Source: JBBSBL01 sp038251325 (GTDB taxonomy: Bacteria > Actinomycetota > Thermoleophilia > Solirubrobacterales > Solirubrobacteraceae). From it: a DNA stretch of 64,000 nt. Below are positions 39,873-48,674 of the stretch, one piece after another; the stretch's first letter is position 1, and every line of letters begins with the position of its first letter. A program made the position numbers and the translations under genes. The notes under the pieces were generated by a model. It had not been told where the DNA came from, ran no database searches, and saw nothing but the letters and a program-made list of their open reading frames with translations. The stretch is from contig JBBSBL010000006.1 in the NCBI GenBank assembly GCA_038251325.1, positions 12,078-76,077 on the forward strand, written 5' to 3'.

Positions 39873-40685
39873 TCAGGCCCCCGTGAAGCGGGCCGAGCGC
39901 TTCTCGACGAAGGCCACGACGCCTTCGGCGAAGTCGGCGGTGGCGGCCTGCTCCTGCTGGATCTCGGCCTCGAGCGCCAGCTGCGCGTCCATGCCGGCGT
40001 AGGCGCGCGCGTTGAGCTGGCGCTTGGTGCCCGCGTAGGAGCGGGTGGGGCCGGCCGCGAGCCTCGCCATCAGCTCTGCCACGCCGGCGTCGAAGCCCTC
40101 GTCGGGCAGGACGCGGTTGGCCAGGCCCCACTCCAACGCCCGGGCGGCGGGCACCCGCTCGCCGAGCAGCGACATCTCCATCGCGCGCGAGAAGCCCGCC
40201 CGTGCGGGGACGAATACCGAGGAGCCGCCGTCGGGCACGAGCCCGATGTTCACGAAGGCGAGCAGGAAGTAGGCCGACTCGGCGGCCACCACGAGATCGG
40301 CGGCGAGCGCGAGCGAGCAGCCGATGCCCACCGCCGGCCCGTGCACGGCGGCGACAACCGGCTTCGGCATGCGCCGGATCCCGGTGATGATCGGGTGGTA
40401 GCGCTCGGTGAGCGTCGTGTGGACGTCCGGATGGCCCTCCGGGGTCGGGTCGAACCCCGCCTTGAGGTCCGCGCCGGATGAGAAGCCGCGCCCGGCGCCG
40501 CGGATCTCCACCGCGCGCACCGCCGGGTCCTCGGCGACCCGCTCGATCGCCGCCAGCAGGTCCACGCCGAACTGCTTGTTCCACGCGTTCATCGTCTCGG
40601 GCCGGTTGAGCTCGATCCGCGCGGCGCCCTCGCGCGCGGAGAGGTTGACGGTGTCGTAGGCGTGCGGCAGGGCGTGGTCGGTCAT
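39873..40685 (-). CDS. Enoyl-CoA hydratase/isomerase family protein
   Basis: A 270-residue crotonase-fold enzyme with the family markers RIELNRPETMNAWN, GAGRGFSSGADLKAGFD (first oxyanion strand), AAVHGPAVGIGCSLALAADL, and GLVPDGGSS. The second catalytic Glu of true hydratases is replaced near VPDGGSSVF, while Asp is present, as in the PaaG/isomerase branch, so an isomerase is as likely as a hydratase. ATG at 40685 follows TAGGGT (40699-40694) by eight bases. Confidence 0.9.
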   Translation of the reverse strand: MTDHALPHAYDTVNLSAREGAARIELNRPETMNAWNKQFGVDLLAAIERVAEDPAVRAVEIRGAGRGFSSGADLKAGFDPTPEGHPDVHTTLTERYHPIITGIRRMPKPVVAAVHGPAVGIGCSLALAADLVVAAESAYFLLAFVNIGLVPDGGSSVFVPARAGFSRAMEMSLLGERVPAARALEWGLANRVLPDEGFDAGVAELMARLAAGPTRSYAGTKRQLNARAYAGMDAQLALEAEIQQEQAATADFAEGVVAFVEKRSARFTGA

Positions 40686-40706
40686 GGCGGCGGACCCTAT
40701 CCGGGT

Positions 40707-41681
40707 CTACGGCAGCAGCCCGGTCTCGCGGAACCACGCCTCGGTGCGGCGCATGCCCTCCTCGAGATCGACGGCCGGCTCCCAGCCGAGCACCTCGCGC
40801 GCGCGGGTGTTCGGGTAGGTGGCGCGGCGGTCGATGAAGGTGATCGCGGTGCGCGAGACCGCCGGCGGGCGGCCGGTGACGCGCGCGCCGAGCTCCAGCG
40901 CGAGGGCGCCGAGCGAGACGAGCGCGCTCGGCGCGGTCGGGACCCGGTCGCGACCGAGCATCCGCGCGTAGTGGCCGATGAAGTCCGCCGCGGTGACGGG
41001 GTGCCCGTCCCACGCCGTGAACGCCTGGCCGCCCGCCTGGGGGTGGTCGAGCGCGCGGACGACGCAGTCCACGAGGTCGTCGATGTAGACCGGGGTCATG
41101 AGGCCCTCGCCCCGGCCGGGGAGGACGAACACTCCGGCGCGCAGCGTCTCGAGAGGGCGGACCGACCACGGGATCGACCCCGGGCCGTAGACGTCGCCGG
41201 GACGCACGACCGCCGCCCCCGCGCGCCGGGCGAGGAGGTCGGAGGCCGCCTTGGTGTCGACGTAGGGGACGCCGCAGGCGCGCGGCTCGGCGTCCTCGGC
41301 GAGATCGTCGGGGAACTCGTAGCCCCACGACGCCACCGAGGAGAGGTGGACGACCCGCGCCTCGCCGGCCGCCGCCGCCAGGACGTTCCGCGTGCCGCGC
41401 ACGTTGACCCGCACGTGGTCGGCCATCGAGCCCTGGTCGGAGACGATCGCCGCGGTGTGGATCACCCCGTCACGGCCCGCGAGCGCGGCGGCCAGCGCCT
41501 CGGGGTCGGTGACGTCGACCGCGCGGAACTCCGCTCCGGCCTCGGCGGCGCGGGCCGCCGCCCCGGGCGCGATGTCGAGGCCGAGGACGTCGCGTCCCTC
41601 GCCGGTCAGCCGGGCGCACAGCGCGGCGCCGATGAACCCGCCGGCGCCGGTCACGGCGAGGCTGCGAGGGGCGAGCGCCAC
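40707..41681 (-). CDS. NAD(P)-dependent epimerase/dehydratase (extended SDR)
   Basis: A 324-residue extended short-chain dehydrogenase: nucleotide motif VTGAGGFIGAALCARL at the start, DVTDPEALAAAL, the central Ser in VHLSSVASWGYEF, and catalytic YVDTK (Tyr-x3-Lys, about residues 141-145). The LMTPVYIDDLVDCVVRAL part and VDLEEGMRRTEAWF end resemble 3-beta-hydroxysteroid dehydrogenase/sugar epimerases. Substrate unknown. GTG at 41681 follows TAGAAC (41694-41689) by seven bases. Confidence 0.88.
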   Translation of the reverse strand: MALAPRSLAVTGAGGFIGAALCARLTGEGRDVLGLDIAPGAAARAAEAGAEFRAVDVTDPEALAAALAGRDGVIHTAAIVSDQGSMADHVRVNVRGTRNVLAAAAGEARVVHLSSVASWGYEFPDDLAEDAEPRACGVPYVDTKAASDLLARRAGAAVVRPGDVYGPGSIPWSVRPLETLRAGVFVLPGRGEGLMTPVYIDDLVDCVVRALDHPQAGGQAFTAWDGHPVTAADFIGHYARMLGRDRVPTAPSALVSLGALALELGARVTGRPPAVSRTAITFIDRRATYPNTRAREVLGWEPAVDLEEGMRRTEAWFRETGLLP

Positions 41682-41741
41682 GCCCGGAGTTCTACAGGCC
41701 GACCGCCCCGCCGGGCGGGCCGGAGGCGGGGAGGCCGACGT

Positions 41742-41747
41742 TAGACT
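41742..41747 (+). promoter_or_regulatory. -10 element of the PAP2-like gene, leaderless geometry
   Basis: TAGACT ends seven bases before an in-frame TTG at 41755. It faces TAGAAC (41694-41689) of the epimerase gene on the other strand. Confidence 0.55.
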
Positions 41748-41754
41748 CGGCGCC

Positions 41755-42702
41755 TTGCGACGCTCCTCGGCCATTCGCGCGACCGCCTGGGTCGTGGTCG
41801 CCGCCGGGGTCGCCGCGCCGCTGGTGCGCCGCCGGGTGCGCCTGCCCGCGCCGGTGGTGATCGGGACGGCCGCCGCGGCGCCGGTCGCGCTCAGCGTCGT
41901 GGTTCCGCGCTCGCGCGCGCGCGACCTCGCGCTCTGCGTGCTCCAGATGTGGGCCTACGTGGCCGCCTACGAGATGCCGGCCGACGACCCCGAGGCCCTC
42001 GAGCGCCGCGTGCACATCGACTACCCGGTGCGGATCGACCGCGCGCTCGGCCTCGGCGTCCCTCCGACGCTCCGCCTCCAGCGCCTCTTCGCCCACCCCG
42101 ACCGGATCCGGCCCTACGAGAGGGTGCTGGCGTGGTCGCACTGGGTCTGGTTCGCGGTGCCCCACACCACGGTCGTCTACATCCTGCTCTTCCATCGCGA
42201 CCGCTTCCCCCGGGCCGCGGTGCAGACCTACGCGGTGTTCGACCTCGGGGCGCTGGTCTACTGGGCGCTGCCGACCGCCCCGCCGTGGTACGCGGCCGAG
42301 CACGGGCGCCTGGAGGACGGGCAGACCCCGCGAGTGCGGCGGATGATGATCGAGTACGGACGCCAGTTCTGGCGTGACCGGTGGGCGCCGCTCTACGCTC
42401 TGTTCGGAGGGAATCCCCTCGCCGCCATGCCGTCGATCCACTTCGCCACCTCGGTGATGGCCGCGCGCCTGCTGAGCGAGACCGGCCCGGTCGCCGGGGC
42501 GATCGGGTGGGCCTACGCCGGCACGCTCGGCACCGCGCTCGTCTATCTCGGCGAGCACTACGTCGTCGATCTCCTCGCCGGCCTGGCGCTCACCGAGGGC
42601 GTTCGCGCCGCCGCGCCGCACGCCGCGCCGGCCTTCGCCACGGTCTCGCGCCGGATCGCAGCCCTCGAGCGGCCCGCCCGCCCCGCGGAGTCGATCGCCT
42701 AG
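41755..42702 (+). CDS. PAP2-superfamily membrane protein, Aur1/inositolphosphotransferase-like
   Basis: A 315-residue protein with about six helices. The phosphatase-like motifs AMPSIHFATSVMAARLL (about residue 226) and LGEHYVVDLLAGLAL (about residue 270) are the His-containing pair of the PAP2_3 branch, which holds Aur1-type inositol-phosphoceramide synthases. A role in phospho-inositol lipid head-group transfer is possible but unproved. TTG at 41755 is taken as start because TAGACT ends seven bases before it and no ATG/GTG lies close. Followed after three bases by the next membrane gene. Confidence 0.82.
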   Translation: MRRSSAIRATAWVVVAAGVAAPLVRRRVRLPAPVVIGTAAAAPVALSVVVPRSRARDLALCVLQMWAYVAAYEMPADDPEALERRVHIDYPVRIDRALGLGVPPTLRLQRLFAHPDRIRPYERVLAWSHWVWFAVPHTTVVYILLFHRDRFPRAAVQTYAVFDLGALVYWALPTAPPWYAAEHGRLEDGQTPRVRRMMIEYGRQFWRDRWAPLYALFGGNPLAAMPSIHFATSVMAARLLSETGPVAGAIGWAYAGTLGTALVYLGEHYVVDLLAGLALTEGVRAAAPHAAPAFATVSRRIAALERPARPAESIA

Positions 42703-42705
42703 CCG

Positions 42706-43821
42706 ATGGCGGACGAGGTCCTCGCCAGCGCGCGACATCGCGCCCCCGTCGCGGACGCGAATCCGCTGACGCGGGTCGACGACGACGAGGAGATGCCGCA
42801 GGTCGTCTTCACCCCGCGCAGCGTGCTCGTGTTCGTGCTCTTCGTGCTGGCCGCCGTCGCCTTCCTGTACTTCGTGCTGCCGCGGATCGGCGGGCTGGAC
42901 GACACGTGGTCGCGGATCCGCAACGGCGACCCGGCCTGGCTCGTGGCGGCCGGGCTGCTCGAGATCGCCTCCTACCTGAGCTACGTCGTGCTCTTCCGCG
43001 CAGTGTGCGTGGACGAAGGATCCCCGATCGGCCTGCGCGAGAGCTACCAGATCAGCCTGGCCGGGGTGGCCGCGACGCGGCTCTTCGCCGCGGCCGGCGC
43101 GGGCGGCATCGCGGTGACGGCGTGGGCGCTGCGGCGCTCGGGGATGGAGCCGCGGCTTGTCGCCTGCCGGATGGTCGCCTTCATGGTCATCGTCTACGGC
43201 GTCTTCATGGGCACGCTGGTCATCGGCGGCCTGGGGCTCAACTCCGGGATCCTGCCCGGCGGCACGTCCTTCGCCTTCACCACGGTGCCGGCGCTCTTCG
43301 GCGGCGCGGTGATCCTCATCTTCCTGGCGATGTCGCTGCTGCCCAGCGACTTCGAGCGCCGCCTGCGGGAGTGGTCGAAGGGGAAGGGCCGCTTCGGCCA
43401 CCTCGCCGGCCGGCTGGCGACCGCTCCGGCCTCGGTGGCCAGCGGCACGCGGACCGCGCTGCGGCTCACGCGCGAGCGCCGGCCCGGCCTGCTCGGGGCA
43501 ATCGGCTGGTGGTACTTCGACATCGCCGTCCTGTGGGCGTGCTTCCACGCCTTCGGGCTCGCGCCGCCCTTCGCCGTCGTCGTGATGGCCTACTTCATCG
43601 GCCAGCTCGGCAACGTGCTGCCGCTGCCCGGCGGGGTGGGCGGGGTGGAGGGCGCGATGGTCGGCGCGTTCGCCGGCTTCGGAGTCGACGCGGGGCTCGC
43701 GCTGGTGGCGGTGCTGACCTATCGTGCCTTCGCGTTCTGGCTGCCGACGATCCCGGGGGGGATCGCCTACCTCCAGCTGCGCAAGACGGTCCAGCGCTGG
43801 AAGCTCGGCCGCGTGGCGTAA
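42706..43821 (+). CDS. Lysylphosphatidylglycerol synthase transmembrane-region (UPF0104) family protein
   Basis: A 371-residue protein with about eight helices. A polar 30-residue head is followed by VLVFVLFVLAAVAFLYFVL and the family motifs GVAATRLFAAAGAGGIAV and QLGNVLPLPGGVGGVEGAMV (about residues 303-322), then LTYRAFAFWLPTIPG. It lacks the aminoacyl-transferase domain of MprF, as in AglD/flippase-like members. A lipid-flipping or glycolipid role is inferred. Three bases after the Aur1-like gene, likely one operon for lipid or cell-surface work. Confidence 0.85.
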   Translation: MADEVLASARHRAPVADANPLTRVDDDEEMPQVVFTPRSVLVFVLFVLAAVAFLYFVLPRIGGLDDTWSRIRNGDPAWLVAAGLLEIASYLSYVVLFRAVCVDEGSPIGLRESYQISLAGVAATRLFAAAGAGGIAVTAWALRRSGMEPRLVACRMVAFMVIVYGVFMGTLVIGGLGLNSGILPGGTSFAFTTVPALFGGAVILIFLAMSLLPSDFERRLREWSKGKGRFGHLAGRLATAPASVASGTRTALRLTRERRPGLLGAIGWWYFDIAVLWACFHAFGLAPPFAVVVMAYFIGQLGNVLPLPGGVGGVEGAMVGAFAGFGVDAGLALVAVLTYRAFAFWLPTIPGGIAYLQLRKTVQRWKLGRVA

Positions 43822-43824
43822 CAC

Positions 43825-43830
43825 TATACT
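43825..43830 (+). promoter_or_regulatory. -10 element of trxB
   Basis: TATACT, the closest match to the -10 consensus in this window, followed by an unusual T run. The leader would be about 42 nt, with GGAGG about four bases before the ATG at 43879. Confidence 0.6.
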
Positions 43831-43878
43831 TTTTGAAGTGACTGACCCGGCGACACGGAAGCGGACGCGGCGGAGGAC

Positions 43879-44856
43879 ATGACCGACATCGAGAACATCG
43901 TCATCATCGGCAGCGGGCCGGCGGGCTACACGGCCGCGCTCTACACGGGCCGCGCGGACCTCGCGCCGCTCGTGGCCGAGGGCTTCGCGTGGGGCGGCTT
44001 GCTCCAGCAGACCACCGACGTCGAGAACTTCCCCGGATATCCGGCGGGCGTCATGGGCCCCGAGATGATGCAGCAGCTCCGCGACCAGGCCGAGCGCTTC
44101 GGCGCGCGGCTCGTGACCGACGACGCGACCGCGGTCGAGCTCGCCGCCGAGCCGGGGGGCGTCCATCGTGTGACGATCGGCGACGAGCTCCACGCGACCC
44201 GTGCGGTCATCCTCGCGATGGGCGCGCAGCACAAGAAGATCGGCGCGCCGGGCGAGGACGCGCTCGCCGGCCGCGGCGTCTCGTACTGCGCGACCTGCGA
44301 CGCCGCGTTCTTCAAGGACAGCGACACGCTCATCGTCGGCGGCGGCGACTCCGCGATGGAGGAGGCGATGTTCCTCGCGAAGTTCGCGCGCTCGGTGACC
44401 ATCCTCAATCGCCGCGACGAGTTCCGCGCCTCGGCCATCATGCTGGACCGCGCCCGCGAGGTGGACAACATCCGCTGGATGACGCCGTTCTTCGTCGAGG
44501 AGTTCGTGGCCGGGCAGAACGGCGCGCTCGCCCACGTCCGGGTCCGGCACGCCGAGACCGGCGAGACGCAGGACGTCCCGGCCGGCGGTGCCTTCGTCGC
44601 GATCGGCCACGAGCCGCAGTCGGGACTCGTGCACGGCCTCGTCGACACCGACGAGAACGGCTACGTCCTCACCGACGGGCGCTCGACGCGGACCAGCGTG
44701 CCCGGCGTCTTCGCGGCGGGAGACCTCGTCGATCACACCTATCGCCAGGCGGTCACCGCCGCTGGGTCGGGGTGCCAGGCCGCGCTCGACGCCGAGTGGT
44801 ACCTGCGCGACACGCCGCTGGCCGCCGGCGCGGCCGGCGCCGCCGCGTCGGCGTAG
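43879..44856 (+). CDS. trxB: Thioredoxin-disulphide reductase
   Basis: A 325-residue flavoenzyme that reduces thioredoxin with NADPH. FAD site IIGSGPAGYTAALYTGRAD; redox pair CATC (in VSYCATCDAAFF, about residues 136-139); NADPH site VGGGDSAMEEAMFLAKF; and the FAD-binding end GVFAAGDLVDHTYRQAVTAAGSG. Length and order are normal. SD GGAGG precedes the ATG. It carries a TATACT promoter of its own after the preceding membrane gene. Confidence 0.96.
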   Translation: MTDIENIVIIGSGPAGYTAALYTGRADLAPLVAEGFAWGGLLQQTTDVENFPGYPAGVMGPEMMQQLRDQAERFGARLVTDDATAVELAAEPGGVHRVTIGDELHATRAVILAMGAQHKKIGAPGEDALAGRGVSYCATCDAAFFKDSDTLIVGGGDSAMEEAMFLAKFARSVTILNRRDEFRASAIMLDRAREVDNIRWMTPFFVEEFVAGQNGALAHVRVRHAETGETQDVPAGGAFVAIGHEPQSGLVHGLVDTDENGYVLTDGRSTRTSVPGVFAAGDLVDHTYRQAVTAAGSGCQAALDAEWYLRDTPLAAGAAGAAASA

Positions 44857-44928
44857 GCTCCGCGCCCGGGAAGGGAGCGCGGCGCGCCGGCGTCCTCTCC
44901 CTGGAGACCCCTCCCCGAAAGGACGCCT

Positions 44929-45381
44929 GTGTCGATCCCCCGCTCTTCTCGCGCCCGCCTCGTGCTCGTCGTGCTCACGCTCGTCGCCCTCCTCGGCGCC
45001 ACGGTGGCCGCGGCGGCCGCGACGCGCCACAAGCCCAAGCCGAAGACGGCCACCGTGCTCAAGGCGCGCAAGATCGGCAAGCGGACGCTGCTCACCAACG
45101 CCCGGGGCCTCACCGTCTACTTCCTGACGGGCGATCGCAAGGGCGAGGGCTGCGCCGGATCCTGCCTCGGCGTGTGGCCGGTGGTCGGCGCGCCCGCCAA
45201 GGGCAAGCTGGTCGGCGGCCGGGGGGTGCGCGGGAAGATCGGCGTCGTGCGGCGCCCCGACCACAAGCGCCAACTCACCTTCCGCGGGAAGCCGCTCTAC
45301 ACCTTCGCGCCCGACATGGCGCCCGGAAAGGCGAAGGGCGATGGCGTCGGCGGCGTGTGGTTCGCGCTGAAGGCGTCGTGA
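44929..45381 (+). CDS. Secreted repeat protein (COG4315-like)
   Basis: A 150-residue exported protein. The signal peptide is about residues 10-33 (LVLVVLTLVALLGATVAAAA), followed by a Lys-rich stretch and two copies of the short beta unit of COG4315: LTNARGLTVYFLTGD with CAGSCLGVWPVV, and LTFRGKPLYTFAPD with GGVWFAL. The two Cys may bond. Function unknown; members occur as small lipoprotein-like extracytoplasmic proteins. GTG at 44929 follows AAAGGA. Downstream of trxB, possibly the same transcript. Confidence 0.8.
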   Translation: MSIPRSSRARLVLVVLTLVALLGATVAAAAATRHKPKPKTATVLKARKIGKRTLLTNARGLTVYFLTGDRKGEGCAGSCLGVWPVVGAPAKGKLVGGRGVRGKIGVVRRPDHKRQLTFRGKPLYTFAPDMAPGKAKGDGVGGVWFALKAS

Positions 45382-45394
45382 CGGCGGGCGCCCC

Positions 45395-46429
45395 TCAGGG
45401 CGTCAGCACGATCTTCAGCGCCTCGCGGTTCGCATAGGCGGCGTAGGCCTCCGGCGCGGCGTCGAGCGGCATGTGGCGGGTGACGAGCGGCGAGGGGTCG
45501 ATCACCCCGGCGTCGAGCATCGCCAGCACCGGGTCGACGTGGGCGATCACGTTCGCCTGGCCGGTGCGCAGCGTGAGGCCCTTGATCCACACGAGCCCCA
45601 TGTGGACCTCCTGTCGCTCGGCGTAGACGCCGACGACCGAGACCGTTCCGGCGTTGCGGGCCAGGCGGATCGCGAGCTCGAGCGCGCGCGGGTCGCCGAC
45701 CGCGTCGATCGCGAGGTCGACGCCGCGACCGGCCGTCACCTGGCGCGCGGCCGCGCGCGGGTCGCCCTCGGTCAGGTGGGCCGCCGTGGCGCCGAAGCGC
45801 TCCGCCATCGCCAGGCGGTCGGCGACGGTGTCCACCGCGATGACGTGCGCGGCGCCGGCCGCCCGCGCCACCTGGACCGCGCAGAGCCCGACCGGGCCGA
45901 GGCCGAGCACGGCCACGCTGTCCCCCACGCGGATCCCGCCGGCGACCACCGCGTGGTAGGCCGTGCCCATGACGTCGCCGGCGAACAGCGCGACCTCCGC
46001 GGACATGCCCTCGGGCACCCGGCGCAGCGCGAGGTTCGCGTGGGGGACGAGCAACTGCTCCGCCTGCGCGCCGGGCAGGTCGCCGAGCGTCGCGCCGTGG
46101 CCGAAGGTCCGGCCGGTCTCGCAGCGGTGGTAGGCGCCGCGCAGGCAGAAGAAGCAGGTCCCGCACGCCGTCTGGAAGGTGCCGAGCACGCGGTCGCCGA
46201 CGGCGACCCGGGTGACCTGCTCGCCGGCGGCGAGCACCGTGCCGACGAACTCGTGGCCGATCGTGAAGCCGGCCTCGATCGCGATGCGCCCGTGGTAGAT
46301 GTGGAGGTCCGACCCGCACACGCCGGTGGCCTCGACGGCGAGGATGGCGTCGTCGGGCGCGGCGAGTTCCGGCTCGGGCCGCTCCTCCACCCGGACCTCG
46401 CCCGGGGCCTGGAAGGTCACGGCGCGCAT
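45395..46429 (-). CDS. Zinc-dependent alcohol dehydrogenase
   Basis: A 344-residue medium-chain dehydrogenase. Catalytic zinc residues are GVCGSDLHIYHG (Cys) and TIGHEFVG (His-Glu); the structural zinc lobe has all four Cys (ACGTCFFCLRGAYHRC). The NAD site is VLGLGPVGLCAVQVARAAG. Closest in pattern to threonine/sorbitol/formaldehyde-type dehydrogenases; substrate unknown. It follows a TetR gene by 93 bases in the same direction, and a 10-base match to the TetR operator (46433-46442) lies just before its ATG, so it is a likely target of that repressor. Confidence 0.9.
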   Translation of the reverse strand: MRAVTFQAPGEVRVEERPEPELAAPDDAILAVEATGVCGSDLHIYHGRIAIEAGFTIGHEFVGTVLAAGEQVTRVAVGDRVLGTFQTACGTCFFCLRGAYHRCETGRTFGHGATLGDLPGAQAEQLLVPHANLALRRVPEGMSAEVALFAGDVMGTAYHAVVAGGIRVGDSVAVLGLGPVGLCAVQVARAAGAAHVIAVDTVADRLAMAERFGATAAHLTEGDPRAAARQVTAGRGVDLAIDAVGDPRALELAIRLARNAGTVSVVGVYAERQEVHMGLVWIKGLTLRTGQANVIAHVDPVLAMLDAGVIDPSPLVTRHMPLDAAPEAYAAYANREALKIVLTP

Positions 46430-46432
46430 CAG

Positions 46433-46442
46433 ACGGTCAGCA
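46433..46442 (-). promoter_or_regulatory. Possible TetR half-operator before the alcohol dehydrogenase
   Basis: TGCTGACCGT, identical over ten bases to one arm and spacer of the palindrome at 47140-47155, ending three bases before the dehydrogenase ATG at 46429. The second arm is not matched. Confidence 0.35.
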
Positions 46443-46522
46443 CGGCCGGGAGCGCGGCGAGGGCATGGCCGTGGATGATGACGCGCCTCGCGTGCGACTG
46501 GCTCCGCGCCGCGTCGCTCGCC

Positions 46523-47140
46523 TCACGCCAGTCCTCGCTCGAGCACCTCGACGAGCTGCGCGTAGGTCGCCTCGAGGTCGAAGCCCCTGGGGTCGAGCAG
46601 GTGCTGGTAGACGATGCCGCCGAGCGCCGCCGCGATGATCGTGATCACCGTCTCGGGAGCGAGGCCGCTCCGCATCTCTCCGGAGGCGATCCCCGCGGCG
46701 ATCGGCTCCCGCAGGAGCCGGCGAAGGTGCCGGTGCAGATCGGCGAAGCGGGCCGCGAGCTCCGGTCGCGGACCCAGCGCCTCGAACATCAGGACATAGA
46801 AGAGGCGCAGCGCCTCGGCGTCCTCGGTCAGGAAGCGATGGTGCGAGCGCACGCCGCGACGAACGGCTTCGAGGCCCACGGCATCGCCGATGTCCGGCAC
46901 GAGAGTCTCGCTCTCCCAGCGCGTGAACGCGCGCTCGACCACCGCCCAGAGCAGGCCCTCCTTGGAGCCGAAGTGCCAGAAGATCGATCCGCGGCTGATG
47001 CCCGCCATCTCGCCGATCGCCTGCACTGAGGTGTCGCGGTAGCCCCGGGCGGCAAAGAGCTTCGTGGCCGAGTCCACGAGGCGGGCGCGGGTGTCGTCAG
47101 ACTGCTCCTGCTTGCGCGTCGGTCCGGGGCGTGCCGCCAT
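46523..47140 (-). CDS. TetR-family transcriptional regulator
   Basis: A 205-residue repressor: N-terminal HTH (KLFAARGYRDTSVQAIGEMAG, then SRGSIFWHFGSKEGLL) and a helical ligand domain. The pattern is that of AcrR/FadR-like members that sense hydrophobic or acyl ligands. A palindrome TGCTGA-CCGT-TCAGCA (47140-47155) covers the stretch from -10 to ATG, so it should repress itself. The neighbours are an alcohol dehydrogenase downstream and a wax-ester synthase upstream. Confidence 0.92.
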   Translation of the reverse strand: MAARPGPTRKQEQSDDTRARLVDSATKLFAARGYRDTSVQAIGEMAGISRGSIFWHFGSKEGLLWAVVERAFTRWESETLVPDIGDAVGLEAVRRGVRSHHRFLTEDAEALRLFYVLMFEALGPRPELAARFADLHRHLRRLLREPIAAGIASGEMRSGLAPETVITIIAAALGGIVYQHLLDPRGFDLEATYAQLVEVLERGLA

Positions 47141-47157
47141 GCTGACCGTTCAGCATA
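47140..47157. promoter_or_regulatory. TetR operator overlapping its own promoter
   Basis: Perfect 6-bp arms TGCTGA / TCAGCA with a CCGT spacer (47140-47155). The TATGCT -10 of the tetR gene (47157-47152, minus strand) lies inside one arm and the other arm reaches the ATG at 47140. Binding would block both transcription and the start site. Confidence 0.65.
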
Positions 47158-47201
47158 GACCCGACCCGGCGGTGTGAGGGCGAGCCCGCGGTCCCGGGCT
47201 C

Positions 47202-48611
47202 TCAGCGCGCCACAGGGTCGCCTGCCGCTTCCAGCAGCTCGTCCACCGCCGACGTGATCCCCTCGGCCACGAGGTCGAGGTCCGGCAGTGCGTCGAGGTC
47301 GGCGAGCAGGCCGAAGTTCAGCGCGCCGTGGTAGCTCATGATCGCGATGGCCAGCGCCCGGTCGCCGGCCAGGAACGGGATCGGGAAGAGCGACTGCATC
47401 TCGTGGCCGAGCAGGTAGATCGGGAGCTGGGGGCCGGGGATGTTCGTCACCAGCAGGTTGTAGAAGCGGTTGGAGAAGTTCATCCGGGAGGCCTGCGCGA
47501 GGATCGTCGGCGGCGCGAAGCCCTGCATGCCGGCGATGACCTCGGCGCCGAGCGCCTGCTTGCTCTCCTTGAGCCCGTCCATCGCCGTGCGCACCACCCG
47601 CAGGCGCTCGACCGGATCCTCGATGTAGATCGGCAGCGGCGCGAGGATCTGCGTGAGCTGGTTGCCGAGCTGGCCGCGCTGGTCGCTGGTGCGGACCGAG
47701 ACCGGCACGCAGGCCCGCAGCTCCAGGCCGTCGGTGCTCATCCCGCGCAGGCCGAGGAAGCGGCGCAGCGCCCCGGCCACGACGGCGAGCACGACGTCGT
47801 TCACCGTGCCGCCGAGCGCGTTCTTGATCGCCTTGAAGTCGGCGAGCGAGGCGCGCACGGTCGCGACGCGTCGGTGCGGCCCGATCTCGACGTTGAACGG
47901 CGTCGGCGGCGGCGCGTTGAGCCCGGTCCACACGACCTCCCCGACGCCCTCCAGCGCCGAGCGCACCGCGCCGAGGGTGCGCTGCGGCCGCGCGATCGCT
48001 CCGATGGTGTCGCCCGCGACCTCCACCGAGCGCTCGACCGCGCCCTGGGCCGCCGAGGCCAGCAGGATCGCGCGCCCCGGCTCGGGCCGCGGCTGCCACT
48101 CGTCCTCCGGCTCCTCGTGGCGCGGCTCGGGCGCCAGATCGAAGAGCGCGGTCATGAGGTCGACGCCGGAGACGCCGTCGACGAGTGCGTGGTGGGTCTT
48201 GGTGATCAGCGCGAAGCGATCGTCGTCGAGCCCCTCGACCATCCAGATCTCCCACAGCGGCTTGGTGCGATCCAGCCGCTGCGCGAACAGCCGGCCGACG
48301 AGATCGCGCAGCCGGTCCTCGTCGCCGGGCGCAGGCAGCGCGGTGTGGCGGACGTGGTAGGCGAGGTTGAAGCGGGGGTCGTCGACCCACACCGGCCGGC
48401 CGGACTCGAAGGGCGGCCAGGCGAGCTTGTGGCGATAGCGGGGGACGAGGTGCAGGCGGGAGCGGATGTGCTCGGTGACCGCCTCGATCTCCGGTGGCGG
48501 CCCGGTGAAGATCGAGATCCCGCCGATGTGCATGTGGGTCGCGTCGCCCTCCTGCGCCAGGAAGGCGGCGTCGACCGCGCTGAGCCGATCCATGTGCTGG
48601 GGCTGGGCCAT
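47202..48611 (-). CDS. Wax ester synthase/diacylglycerol acyltransferase (WS/DGAT)
   Basis: A 469-residue acyltransferase that joins fatty acyl-CoA to fatty alcohols or diacylglycerol, giving storage wax esters or triacylglycerol. The catalytic HHxxxDG is THHALVDGVSG (about residues 131-141); MDRLSAVDAAFLAQE at the start and the GTVNDVVLAVVAGALR and NLLVTNIPGPQLPIYL segments are family marks. ATG at 48611 follows GGGAGA; the frame is open to 48647, but that start overlaps the TAGGGT -10. Fits the acyl-CoA genes around it. Confidence 0.94.
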   Translation of the reverse strand: MAQPQHMDRLSAVDAAFLAQEGDATHMHIGGISIFTGPPPEIEAVTEHIRSRLHLVPRYRHKLAWPPFESGRPVWVDDPRFNLAYHVRHTALPAPGDEDRLRDLVGRLFAQRLDRTKPLWEIWMVEGLDDDRFALITKTHHALVDGVSGVDLMTALFDLAPEPRHEEPEDEWQPRPEPGRAILLASAAQGAVERSVEVAGDTIGAIARPQRTLGAVRSALEGVGEVVWTGLNAPPPTPFNVEIGPHRRVATVRASLADFKAIKNALGGTVNDVVLAVVAGALRRFLGLRGMSTDGLELRACVPVSVRTSDQRGQLGNQLTQILAPLPIYIEDPVERLRVVRTAMDGLKESKQALGAEVIAGMQGFAPPTILAQASRMNFSNRFYNLLVTNIPGPQLPIYLLGHEMQSLFPIPFLAGDRALAIAIMSYHGALNFGLLADLDALPDLDLVAEGITSAVDELLEAAGDPVAR

Positions 48612-48647
48612 CGTGGTCTCCCGGGCGTGCGTGGCGAGCAGGCGCAC

Positions 48648-48653
48648 CCTAGC
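48648..48653 (-). promoter_or_regulatory. -10 element of the WS/DGAT gene
   Basis: TAGGGT on the minus strand, about 36 bases before the ATG at 48611. This is a leadered gene with a ribosome site. Confidence 0.45.
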
Positions 48654-48674
48654 GCGGGGGCGGCGCCCCTCGGC

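Noticed and set aside
41692..45273. Minus-strand frame of almost 1200 codons opposite the PAP2, UPF0104 and trxB genes
   Set aside because: Antisense shadow of three recognisable proteins; composition is not protein-like.
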